A stretch of DNA of 64,000 bases from Diabrotica undecimpunctata (Eukaryota > Arthropoda > Insecta > Coleoptera > Chrysomelidae). The stretch's first letter is position 1. Each line of letters begins with the position of its first letter. Of this stretch, positions 24,590 through 35,019 are shown piece after piece. The position numbers were made by a program, and so were the translations under genes. The notes under the pieces are model-generated. The model did not search any database, had not been told where the DNA came from, and was given only the letters and a program-made list of their open reading frames with translations. The stretch covers positions 70,968,141-71,032,140 of the forward strand of contig NC_092809.1 of NCBI RefSeq assembly GCF_040954645.1. The letters are read 5' to 3'.

Positions 24590-25560
24590 CAATCCAATCG
24601 AATATACCAGGCCCAGTTCCACAGGCGAAGATTCATTATAGGAGGCGACATTAATTTGAAACATATCTATTGGGGTTCCAGATTAACTACAAATAAATTT
24701 AAATAGCTCCTGAGCAACAAAATAATTAAAATGCGATATTTACTACGCCTGCCTACAGACAAAACCATGTACTGGTCAACCGGCCCGAATATGAATTCGG
24801 ATCATTCCTGTATTCACCTTAATAACAAATAAGGGAACCCCAAAAAATTGGATAAAGCTGTAAAACAAATTACCAATAACATTCAACAAGCAGCTTGGAA
24901 TAATACACCAACCATTGTCCAAAGAACTAAAGGCAACAAATATCCAAAAGAAATAAGGGATATGACAGACGAAAAAAGAAAACTGCGGCAGAACTGGCAC
25001 AGACAGTATTGTGTCATAGAACCACATAGAACTAAAGAGAAATCAAGCGTACTCAACCAGAATCCATAGGGGAGTATATCGGTGAATTAACCATTGAGAA
25101 AACGACTGATTGCTCCCTGTAGAAAGCAAATGGACCAAAAAGCCAAATGTGAGGAATAGCGATGGCAGCTAGGCGAGCATTAATGAACAAAAAACTTGTA
25201 TATTACTTCTAAAGAACTATAAGCAGAAATAAAAACAACATGAACGCGGAAAATACCTGGCTTCGACCTCATGACTGGTGAGATTTTAAAACAGATGCTA
25301 AAGAAAACTATTAAAAAATTAAACCACCCTTTTACTGCATCATATAGACTCAAATATGTTTCAAAGTTGTGAAAAGTGGCGAAGGTGATTATGATGCCTA
25401 AACCTGGCAAACCACCTCACGAGGTATCATCATATAAACCTATATCACTTATTCCTGTGATTTCAAAGTTTTATGAAAAAATGTTACTTAAAAGACTGAA
25501 ACCAATAATTGAAGAAATAAATCTAATTTCATTAAACCAATATGGATTTTATGGATTTCA
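24590..25560 (+). pseudogene. Jockey-like non-LTR retrotransposon, endonuclease end to RT start
   Basis: In shifting frames the plus strand reads the end of an apurinic-like endonuclease (IYWGSRLTTNKFK, then a MYWSTGPNMNSD block). A linker with KKTAAELAQ-type Arg/Lys-rich residues follows, then the start of the reverse transcriptase: VIMMPKPGKPPHEVSSYKPI, then SLIPVISKFYEKMLLKRLKP. The reading breaks off at NLISLNQYGF, where mariner-like sequence begins. The downstream half of the RT is not seen. It is broken by many stops and frameshifts. Confidence 0.75.
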
Positions 25561-25585
25561 TACATTTCATATATCTACTAGAGTA

Positions 25586-26660
25586 CGAGGTTTACCTTTT
25601 AGTTTTGCATGTAGTCGCTTAGAGGGCGTCAGCAATAAAACATTCCGACACAAATGTAACCTCAATCTTTTGTTGACATAAATCGAGAGTTTCATTGCGA
25701 TACAAGTCTCGTAGATACAGTGAATTTTTGAAATTAGCAAGTCGGTCGAAAAATGAATCTTAGCTGAGAACATTTTCGAGCGATATTTTTTTACAATTTT
25801 CACACAGGATTATCCCAACGGCAATGTCTCGCTGAAATGGTTTCTGTGTTTGGGAATTAAGCATCACGCCAGTCGACTATTTCCAGCTGGTATTGCGAAT
25901 TTCAACGTGGTCGCTTCAGTCTCAACAACGAATCCAGGCCAGGTCCACTCAAAACATCAGTCACACAGCCAAACATTGATGCGGTTCGACAGCTAATTAA
26001 GGATGACCGAAGTGTAACATACCGGGAGATAGAGGCATTTTTGGGCATTTCAAAGACCTCGATCCAAAAGATCCTACATAAAGAACTGGGTATTACGAAG
26101 TTGGTTTCCCGTTGGATCTCTCATTTGCTTACAGAAGAGCAAAAACCGGTTCGCGTCAATTGGTGTCGAAAAACATTGGAACGGTTCAACAAAGGAAGCT
26201 CAAAAAACGTTTAGTATTGTTAGTGGCGATGAATCTTAGATTTACTACTACGAACCGGAAAATAACCGTCAATTCGATGTGTGGGTGTTTCGAGATGAGG
26301 ACAAACCAACAAGTGATTCGTTCTCGAAGTGTGTCAAATAAAATGGTCGCAACTTTTGTGTCAAAATCTGGTCATGTGGCAAAAAAAGAAAATTTTTAGG
26401 ACCAATCAGGAAGTATAAAATCAATGCACATTTGCATTCGAACATAATCGTCGAAGCATTTATGACAGTCATATTCAAATACTAGTAAGTTATACGAGCA
26501 GTGTGAGAGCTGACATTGTCCTGATGCAAGTGAATGTAACGGTACTGGTTGTTTTTGCGGAGTTCCTTAATCACTTCTGGCAAACATTTGGTTATGTACC
26601 GTTCAGCATTGACGGTTCTAACATCCTCTAACGAAATCGTGGCAGCATGTCCTTTTCTTC
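25586..26660 (+). pseudogene. Mariner transposase with an inverted C-terminal segment
   Basis: From about 25870 the plus strand encodes the N-terminal and central mariner regions: STISSWYCEFQRGRFSLNNE, then VTYREIEAFLGISKTSIQKI, RWISHLLTEEQKPVRVNW, and SGDES with the first catalytic Asp. VWVFRDEDKPTS follows. It stops making sense after KMVATFVSKSGHVA near 26385. The continuation is found on the opposite strand between about 26650 and 26470: ATISLEDVRTVNAERY, then KELRKNNQYRYIHLHQDNVS, with the second Asp. A segment of about 260 bp has therefore been inverted. The third Asp block (normally PPYSPDL.P.DFF) is missing. Confidence 0.82.
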
Positions 26661-26946
26661 AAAAAAAAAAACACGATTGATTTTTTAAAAAATTTTTACT
26701 GCTAAACCAGGCGATAGATTTTCAATATATCTGTCAATGTTGTTTATTCTAAGAAATGTCAAAATTTACGAAAATCATGTTTACTTAGTCGAGTTACTTC
26801 TGCTAGATGGTTCTGTGCAAAACTTTTAGTGCACGTCCAGTAAATACGAGTTTTATAAATTTTTACTTTAGTCTCTGGTTAACGTAGAAATTTGTTTACC
26901 TGACATCGGTCATGGCCCCACCAGTCCTGATTCCTCAAAGTTATAT

Positions 26947-26995
26947 CAAAGAATATAGACGCTTAATATAAGCTTATAAGCGTCTATATTCTTTG
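26947..26995. repeat. 49-bp hairpin micro-element, 18-bp arms, 7-bp target duplication
   Basis: The 18-bp arm CAAAGAATATAGACGCTT occurs forward at 26947-26964 and perfectly inverted at 26978-26995 around a 13-base centre. GTTATAT flanks both sides as a direct repeat (26940-26946 and 26996-27002). The same arms occur at 52938-52979 with a different flanking heptamer. It resembles a minimal transposon remnant that keeps only its terminal repeats. Confidence 0.93.
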
Positions 26996-27028
26996 GTTAT
27001 ATTGTACTAAACACTCTTTAACTGCGCA

Positions 27029-27551
27029 TGACTCCGATCGGGGACGGAGACAGTAACCCGTTGATTTTTAAGACGGTATATTTTACTTAGTACGACGGCA
27101 CGACGCCGACGTTAGTTAATGTTTGTCAGGGTGAGTGAGGACTTAGTGTCAAAAAATTTTACCAGTTCTTTGCTGTGGTAGTTTCGTAATTCAAAATGGC
27201 GAAAGTATGCTGGGCCCTTCAAACTGTGAAAAACAAGAAATATTCCTGTCTCCAGACATAGTATTTCGAAAAATCCTATGGTTAATAAGGGACGAACAAA
27301 GAAAAAGTGTTGTAAAATATGCTCCGAAAACAAAATTAGAAAGCAGACAACATAGCATTGCGAAAAATGTCCTGATCAACACGGATTTTGAGTTGAATGC
27401 TTTGAAATTGCTCATAAGTGAATCAAAATCAAATGAATATGTGAATTTTTCTGTATTTTATAGAATAAATAAACTTATTTTTTCCAAAATGCCGTTATAT
27501 AATTATTTTTCTAGAAAAACGTTCTAATTTGCCTTGTGCCGATCGGAGTCA
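27029..27551 (+). other. Segment bounded by 13-bp inverted repeats with a 106-residue frame
   Basis: TGACTCCGATCGG at 27029-27041 is perfectly inverted at 27539-27551. Between them the plus strand has an open frame of 106 residues (27207-27527) with no family I recognise; it is Lys- and Ser-rich and lacks a signal peptide. GCGCATGACT also recurs in direct orientation just outside, near 27585. It could be a small unclassified element or chance. Confidence 0.35.
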
Positions 27552-28700
27552 GTCAGCGATACACTAGAAATTCTTAGCCAGGTGCGCATGACTTCCATCG
27601 GACTCAAAAATTCCAATCACATTTTATAAATAAATATGCAATTTGTTTAAATTAATTTAATATTATTATGTATTCTAATATCAATTACAATGATATTTTA
27701 GAAAACAGTTATTGCCGCTCCTGGTTAACACCTCTCGAAAAAAGTCAGCATCGAATGTGTTAAAGATAGGCAAAGGGTAAAATAGAGAAACGACCAAGAG
27801 AAAATTTTTTGATTTGAAAATATATGATTTTTTTACTTTACAATATTATTTTTCCTATTTTGTATTTTGTTATCGAATGAAGGCTTAAAAACATTTAAAT
27901 TGTGTGTTGTTTACTTCACGTAATATTATTTCCCTCGTGTTTTCAAAAAAGTTATGCACCGTTACAGGTAGGCAACAGACCAAATATAAAAATAAAGAGG
28001 AACTTTGATTTTATTATCAAAATATGTATATATTATGATTTTTGTAATTTACATTTATTAATATATATTTACATCTTCGTATTTTTTGTTTTTGTTATTG
28101 AATGAGGTTTTAAATACATTTAAATTGTATGCTGTTTACAACACGTAATATTCGCATTCGAACTCGTGACTCCAATGACTTCTACTACCAGGAATTGATT
28201 GTGATGTCTGTAAGTTTAACACGCAAATCTAGTACTGCGGTTAAAAAACTACCGAACGCACTTATGTGAATGGAAATACGTTCAGTGAGGAATAAATAAT
28301 TAGAGAGATATTACGTTTTTTTTTGCAAATTAACTGTTTGAGACAAAATCGTACTATTTTCAATTATCATTATGACAATCCGGGAAGTGGAACTGCAACA
28401 GTGTAACATTTTATAATAAATTTGTTCATTTATTAGCAATCTTCTTATTGCATTTCCTTATTAGCTATGTCCAATGCCAAATAGCATTAATATCTGGTTT
28501 ATAGTATTGGTCGATGAAAATCTTGACTGTTACCCTAGAGTAATCCAGACATACCTTTTTATTTTCTGATCTAAGAGATTGAAAGTTTCGAAATGTTGAT
28601 ATAAAGAATAATACTAAGAATTCCGTGTACTAACAGAACGGACACATATAAAACCAAATGAATAAATAGACACAAGTTATTAATACCATAAAGAAGAAAA
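27552..28700. other. No gene recognised
   Basis: AT-rich intron sequence with low-complexity stretches. No motif or repeat that I can name. Confidence 0.55.
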
Positions 28701-28702
28701 AA

Positions 28703-29612
28703 TTGCAATATTTCCGCTATGTTGCAAAAAAATTAGAATTATTGCAAGTTATAATCGAAATGGTACGAAATCAAAAAATAACAATAATTTTAGAAATGAA
28801 AAATAACAAATCTCCTGGTGATGACGGAATAGTGATCGAAGTGATGAAACTAGGTGGAAATAAAATTATCCAGGCTTTGGCCAAGCTTTTCACCGAATGC
28901 ATCTACCAATGAAAAACTACTTCTCAATGGGGTAATGTATTCGTTACTTTATTACACAAGCAAGGAGACATAACAGATTTAAAAAACTACCGACTACGAC
29001 TAAAGATTAATACGAATAAGACGCAAATAATGACTAATAAGTACCTAGGACATGAAATTCGGTTGGGCAGAGATAACCAAACATGTGAGCTCCCACACCT
29101 GAGCAGTGTTTGGTAAATTAAGCTATGTATTTAAATCGGATCTACCAATATGCTTCAAAAGGAAAATCTTTGACCAATGTGTGTTACCTGTACTCACTTA
29201 TGGAGCTGAAACCTTAACACTCACAAAAAATTTAGTTAATAAGATTCGCGTGACTCGATAGCTATGGAGCGCCAGATGTTGGGTGTCTCTCTGAGAAACC
29301 GAATCCCAAATGAAGAAATACGTTGTAGAACAAAAACAACAGACGCTGTCGAAAAAATCGCGTCGTTAAAATGAAATTGGGCAGGACACGTCGCCAGATT
29401 ATCAGATAACCGATGGACAAAACGTATTTTAGAGTGGAGACCAAGGCAAGAAGCTAAACGGAGCAGAGGACGCGCACCAACTAGATGGACTGCCGACCTG
29501 AAGCATGTTAGCAACTGTATGCAAACTGCACAAGACAGAGACAGATGGAAATAGCTGGGGGGACCTATGTCCAGCAGTGGACGCATACAGGTTGATGACG
29601 ATGATGATAATC
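28703..29612 (+). pseudogene. RTE-type non-LTR retrotransposon with internal deletion
   Basis: A 69-residue open frame from 28703 contains LEMKNNKSPGDDGIVIEVMK and LGGNKIIQALAKLFTECIY, the start of an RTE reverse transcriptase. In a shifted frame FVTLLHKQGDITDLKNYR follows. The YADD catalytic block is deleted between about 28995 and 29010, where NTNKTQIM-type sequence resumes. The C-terminus reads WAGHVARLSDNRWTKRILEW, followed by RSRGRAPTRWTADLKHV. It ends at TGATGACGATGATGATAA, the short tandem tail characteristic of RTE elements (near 29592-29612). It is inactive. Confidence 0.85.
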
Positions 29613-29639
29613 GAAATTAAACATATTCGAAGTAGGTGA

Positions 29640-30169
29640 AAGATATCGTTGCTGAAGCAATCTGTTCTGTTCTCAGTTGAGACCAGAATATGCCTCTATG
29701 GTAACGACCGAAGAAGGAAAATGTACCGAAATCTGGAAAGCAATTTGCTGCATTGGAGATCGGAATTCGTATAGAGGTTGTTGCTGCATAATCTGGGATA
29801 CAATTTTTATGGGAGCAGGAACTGATCCTGTTTTCACTAGTAGGAACAACTATCTTCACAAGAAAGGAAGGAAGGAATGAAGGAATTTATTTTTATGCAT
29901 GACAATGCGAAGAATCTTGAAATATTACATTATAGAAGTCGGTATTCGATTCATGAAATGCAGCATGCAGTGCCGACCTGAACTCAATCGAACATTTATG
30001 GGATGCGTTGATACGATGAATTCGAGCTTGACTTGATAACCCAGATTCCACCAAGGGGGCTTATTGTTGCAGTAGAAGAGCGGCTTTGCATTCCGCAATA
30101 AATAATAACGAATTTGATTAGATCCATGCCTAATCGTATGACAGATGTTATTAAGACAAGGATGTCATA
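29640..30169 (+). pseudogene. Tc1-like transposase, C-terminal half, degenerate
   Basis: Pieces in order on the plus strand: a GIQF/GSRTDPVF-type block equivalent to the Tc1 'GGISW.GRT' region, FMHDNAK with the second catalytic Asp (about 29895), ADLNSIEHLWDALIR with the catalytic Glu (about 29975), and NLIRSMPNRMTDVIKTRMS ending at a TAG near 30169. Frames change several times, so it is inactive. Confidence 0.75.
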
Positions 30170-30745
30170 GCCATGATTAAAAAACTAATTGTTAAATTTG
30201 TAATTGACAATTGCAATTAAAAAAAGTTAAGTTTCTTGATGCATTAATATCATTATCTTAAACTACCTCTTTTTATCTGATTAATAGTTTATAAAAAAGT
30301 ATAGTTCAAGTCAAAAGTCATGGACCGATTTCTATGCACGCAAGTTTATGTACTCGATCTATGTACCCGCTAATTTACCAGCCATACTTAAAAAATTTTT
30401 CTCACCGATATTTTAACTTCTTCATGCAAACGTAAAACAGGCCATTCACGTTCCGATTTTTAGTCCGACAAGTGGTCTAACTTCCGCAGTTAAATCTAAA
30501 ATCGGACCGTGAGTGGGCTGGTTGGATTAGTTGGACAACTAGTGGTACAGTCGGACAACAGAGTCGGAACATCTAGAGGAACGACTTGAAGGTCCGACTT
30601 CCGACGAAGTGGGAACGTGAATGGTGAAATTGGAAGTCGGATTACAGGTCAGATCGAAAATTTCCTCAGTCAGTTGACTTTCGGCATCTGTTAGGTATAA
30701 GATTTCTATGAATTACTTTACGCAAAGATCCCTAGTTCGCAAATA

Positions 30746-32347
30746 AACTCCTGGACAAAATTAACGCACCACTCATATTTTTCTCAATAATTTTTATTTA
30801 TTGATAATTTACTGTACGACAAGTTGCCTATGAACCTTGTTTGACAGTGACAGTTGTTATGTGAGCTAATAATAGTGTTATTTTAACAATAATTTGTATT
30901 AAACTTCGTTTTAGACTAAAAGTGAGTTAAATTTTTCATTAAAAGTGCCGATTAAAGCAAAGTGCTTGTGACAAACAAGCTTTTTATTGTGATATTTTTC
31001 ATCATATGCATGTTTGGAAGTTCACTTGCATAAAAATCAAATAAAAAAATGAACCGCCAAAGAAATTTGTCAATGGAGGAGGCAGTGCCAGCATCGACTC
31101 TCCTAGATGAAGGATATTCAATGCGATACGTTGCAGGTTTGTTAGGAAGACATCATTCCAGCATCAGTCGCAAGGTGAGGCGATATAATGAAAGAGGGTC
31201 GTACCATCGAAGACCAGGGCAAGGGCGAAAACGTTGCACTAATCAAATTGATGATTGTTTTTTGAGACAACGTGCTTTCAGAGATAGGAGAGTCACCAGC
31301 AATTTGCTAAAAAATGAACTAGCAGATGTTCGAAATGTCGCGATATCATCTCGAACAGTTAGAAGACGTTTACATGAAGCAGAATTAAGCAACAGAAAAC
31401 CGGCCAAAAAACCCTTGCTTACCAGAGAACACAGGGTTCAGAGATTGAATTTTGCAAGATTGCATCAAAATTGGACCATCGATGATTGGAAACGAGTTCT
31501 TTTCTCCGATGAGACTAGAGTAAGCCTAAAAGCTTCAGATGGTCGTAAGCGTGTCTGGCGAAGACGAGGAGAAAGGTTTGCCAGCTGCAATATCTCTCCT
31601 AAAGTACCTTTTGGTGGTGGCTCTAAAATGTTTTGAGGGGGAATTTGCTTTGAAGCTCGTACGGAGTTGGTCCCCATACGTACGAGGTCTATGAATGCCC
31701 ATTATTACTTAGACAACATTATTATCGAACATGTAATGCCTTTTGCTCCGTTTCTTGGACCTAATTTTTTATTCATGCAAGACAATGCTCGTCCTCATGT
31801 GGCTCGACAGGTTATTGGCTACCTAAATGATGTTGATATTCCATTATTAGAGTGGCCACCTAACAGTCTGGACATGAATCCTGTAGAGCATCTATGGGAC
31901 TATCTCAAAAAAAAGATTCGAAGTCGTAGACCCCCTATTGCCAATCATAACCAACTCATTGAGGCCGTTATTGAAGAATGGGAGAATATTCCGCAAGCTT
32001 TTGTTGAACATTTGATATCAAGCATGCCTCGACGCATAAATGAAGTCATAAGAAGTAGAGGAGGGCCTACACGGTATTAGTGTAGATCCAGATGCATTTT
32101 ATGGTGTTACTTTACTATTTTTTTTTCTTTTTGTAATTTGGAGTTATGCTAGCTTATTTACGCATTTCTAAAAACAAATTTTTAAAGAAACAATAAGGCA
32201 AATTAAGGTCATGATGGACTTATTTAAGTCATGTTGGACTTATTTGTAGGTGTTTATTATTATTTCAATGTAACTTAGTTCTATTTTGTGTTCATATTGT
32301 AAATATTTAGATTAATTAAAGTGGTGCGTTAATTTTGTCCAGGAGTT
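30746..32347 (+). mobile_element. Tc1-family transposon, 1602 bp, nearly intact
   Basis: Inverted terminal repeats begin AACTCCTGGACAAAATTAAC at both ends and continue through GCACCACT without mismatch. TA flanks each side (30744-30745, 32348-32349). The transposase at 31049-32080 occupies the centre in the same orientation. The element sits in a Harbinger sequence, and a second, uninterrupted version of the target lies at about 32886-32945, so the insertion point is independently confirmed. It is the youngest-looking DNA transposon in the window. Confidence 0.96.
31049..32080 (+). pseudogene. Tc1 transposase, full length, one internal stop
   Basis: The frame spans 343 codons, a normal length for Tc1 transposases, and has one nonsense codon: codon 196 (31634-31636) reads TGA inside the conserved GG-W-GGI block, where TGG is expected. 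It has paired-type helix-turn-helix domains over about residues 5-110 (GYSMRYVAGLLGRHHSSISR; SRTVRRRLHEAEL), then a GRKRVWRRRGERF block. The catalytic residues are Asp154 (LFSDETR), Asp245 (FMQDNARPH) and Glu280 (DMNPVEHLWD). Thirty-four residues separate the last two, giving DD34E. All three are present. The transposase cuts and pastes the element at TA sites. Only the stop codon makes this copy defective. Confidence 0.96.
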
Positions 32348-32591
32348 TATTTAATAGAAAATAAACTTTCAATTGCACGAAAATTACCACTATTAAAATA
32401 CACGATTCTTCATCATCATCTACTTTTTGTTAGGGCAATTCATTTTTCTTTCTGTAGATCTATTTCGGACACTCCGGATTGGCTACAGAAGAATTATCAA
32501 CAAACAACGAAAATTAAATCATAGTTGTACTGAAATTAGAAGTAACTGTTTCTTTATATTGTTCTGAAGTTATTTTCTTGTGGCATGTTAT

Positions 32592-32780
32592 GCAAATTTA
32601 CTATTTTAATTGGAAATATGCCTAAATATTAGTTAGAAATTATATTTATTTGACTTTTCCACTTCAACTTCGTAATATTTTGATAACGATTGTTCCGAAG
32701 TAGCAGTCCAAACGTCAAATACATTTAATTTCTAACTCATATTGTGACTTATTCCCAATTAAAATAGTAAATTTACTACA
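32592..32780. repeat. Inverted repeat of about 190 bp inside the Harbinger element
   Basis: GCAAATTTACTATTTTAATT at 32592 onwards is inverted near 32755-32780, and similarity continues inwards through AGTTAGAAATTA and TTTGAC to a short centre near 32690. It is probably a small MITE inserted in the Harbinger copy. No coding content. Confidence 0.75.
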
Positions 32781-33490
32781 AGATCACTTTGTAACTGATA
32801 TTTCCTCCCTGTATACAATTTGCTTACAACATCAGCTCCAAACAAAATCTCAATTGGTGCTGTCTGTCCGACATCGCTGAGCAAATATCCCTAGTTCGCA
32901 AATAAATAATAGAAAATAACTTTCAATTGTACGAAAAATTATTATAGCCCTGCAAGTTTCTGGTATCACTTTTCCCAATAGTTGTGGAGATATTTTACAG
33001 CTGAACTTCAGATCCTCAAATGACCTTCCAGTGGCCAGAAAGCGTAAAGTTGCTACAAGGCGTTGTTCAGTACTGATATATTCACTCATGACGGTATCTT
33101 TTTTGGAAATGAGTAGACCAACTTTTTCCAGCAACATCGAAAAAGTGAAGTTGTCCATTCTAAGGCAGTTTTTATAATTATCCTCATCAATGATATTGAG
33201 CAATTTCGTGTCACAATAGTCCACAAGATCAACAAATAATTTCTTCATCCAACATTTTTTCTTCTTTTTTTCAAATAAGGATAACAAGCACAATGCTGCC
33301 ATTTTCCTCCTCCTAATTATATTTTGCGTAGTGTTTACTCGATACCTTTTTTGGTTAAGCGATGTACACCGTCGTGAAAAGAAACTAGAACTGAAGTTGG
33401 ACCTTGGACCGCTAGTTGGATAGCAAGTGAGTGGAGACGAATATCCAACTAAAAAGTGGGACCGCAAGTCGGAACGTGAATGCCCCGTTT

Positions 33491-34925
33491 TATGCTAATG
33501 AGCATTCATCCAATGAAGAAATTATATACGAAAAAACACTATTTATTATATTGAATAGTGAAGTAAAATTTTAATAGTGAAGTAAAAATAAAAAAGAAAG
33601 TTCATTTATTATAGTTTTTGTTTTATGTTCTTAGTTGCTAGTAATTACTATATTGCTGTGTAAGAAACAAAAAATACAAAACACTGAATGACTACCTCTA
33701 TTTTTTACTGCATTAATTTGCAAAATACTTGTTATTTCTAAATTCAGTTCGGAGATAATACATTTTTACATTTAATAAGGTCAGATACGTCTGTAAATTT
33801 CCTCGTACTTCTATAACCTATCATAACATATCTATAATAAAGATATTAAACGCTTATTATAATCATCTGAACTGACGCAAATATAACATTTTGTTTCATT
33901 TATAAAAAAGACCCCGACTATTTACAGCTTGAAGTACACAGTGTAGATTAATTCTCTACTTCGCAAATTAAGTGGATTTGGTATTCTCTGTTGCAATAGT
34001 GAACATATTTATAGGCATTTAATTTAAACAGGTTCACTATACCATGTACATATCTATAAAAAATAGATCGACTACATATCAATTTTTATTCAGGTACTTA
34101 TGTAATGACGCTTGAAGGGATTAATACGGATTTCATACACTTAAAAGCACTACATAGAAGACGTTGATCGCCGCCAGAGATTAAATTCAATTTAAAATGT
34201 TGAACTAGTAAACAAAAACATTACCGTTACAACAAAAATTCGGCTTAGCTTACGTAGTTAAATAGATTAGTCAAAATTACGTACTGTTTCGATTTGTTTG
34301 TCCGAACTGCGCTATTAATTGAAAAACAAAAGTATTGTTGTGTTAACTTTAAACTTTGAACATTGTTTACATTTATTACACATAAATTATTAATGATTTT
34401 AAATTATACAAGCAAACTGAGTAATAGTTTTTTTCTATATACAATGAAATATCGTCTAAACAGAACAACCACATTAAACAAATGCACTTGAGGCTGTGCG
34501 CGCTTTAACATCTTGATATTATTTAGTTGTATTCTAACAAAGTGTATGATAAAACATAAACCAAAAGGCTGAATCCTGCCATGATTTACAAATCATTCTA
34601 TATTGGTTTAGCGAAATACCATCAGGGAAAGCGAATTGGGTTCCCTTGATGCAGATTTTTGGTGCCAAATCAAAGCCGCAATCTTATTTCACATGTCGAC
34701 CCTCCCAACAAAAACTGTCGTAACTCATTTTTTTTCAACTTTGAGTTATTACAATAAACAGATTTCATGAAATTTCTTCCAGAGAATACTATAATAACTC
34801 AAATCGTAATATAGACAACACAATATACATTAATGTCAATGTAGTATCTCAATGCTCTACATAAGTAGTTTTATGGAGTTACTATAGTATTAGCTGTAAA
34901 TTTGTAAGAAGGGACCAAGATACGG
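33491..34925. other. No gene recognised
   Basis: AT-rich intron sequence of about 1.4 kb. No element ends or protein motifs seen on either strand. Confidence 0.55.
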
Positions 34926-35019
34926 CTATATGTTTCTAGCGAATAAAATTAGAGGTTATGTTAAATATCGTTTCACATTAGAAGAAGTACTAAAGAGAAC
35001 CTTCTTTATTGTTATAATA

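Larger units (their letters stand above)
30437..33490 (-). mobile_element. PIF/Harbinger element containing a nested Tc1, about 3 kb
   Basis: Both ends carry the inverted motif GGCCATTCACGTTCCGA / GGGCATTCACGTTCCGA with looser similarity further in. On the minus strand from the ATG at 33302 there are about 120 residues of a HARBI1-type nuclease: NYKNCLRMDNFTFSMLLEKV, then GLLISKKDT, ERLVATLRFLATGRSFEDL and FSCKISPQLLGKVIPETCRA. The reading is lost near 32945, before the catalytic DDE residues, so this is a non-autonomous deletion copy. A sequence around ATCCCTAGTTCGCAAATA occurs twice inside (about 30728 and 32886). The first copy holds the Tc1 insertion. The expected 3-bp target duplication was not resolved. 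Confidence 0.82.

Noticed and set aside
24580..24599. CAATC tandem units considered as a telomere-like repeat
   Set aside because: Only four units at a retrotransposon boundary; not the insect TTAGG repeat.
29236..29859. Several minus-strand frames of 60-116 residues
   Set aside because: They oppose the RTE C-terminus and a Tc1 remnant, both of which read clearly on the plus strand.
30437..33490. TTA/TAA next to the Harbinger ends considered as the 3-bp target duplication
   Set aside because: The triplets on the two sides are inverted rather than direct, so they do not qualify as a duplication.
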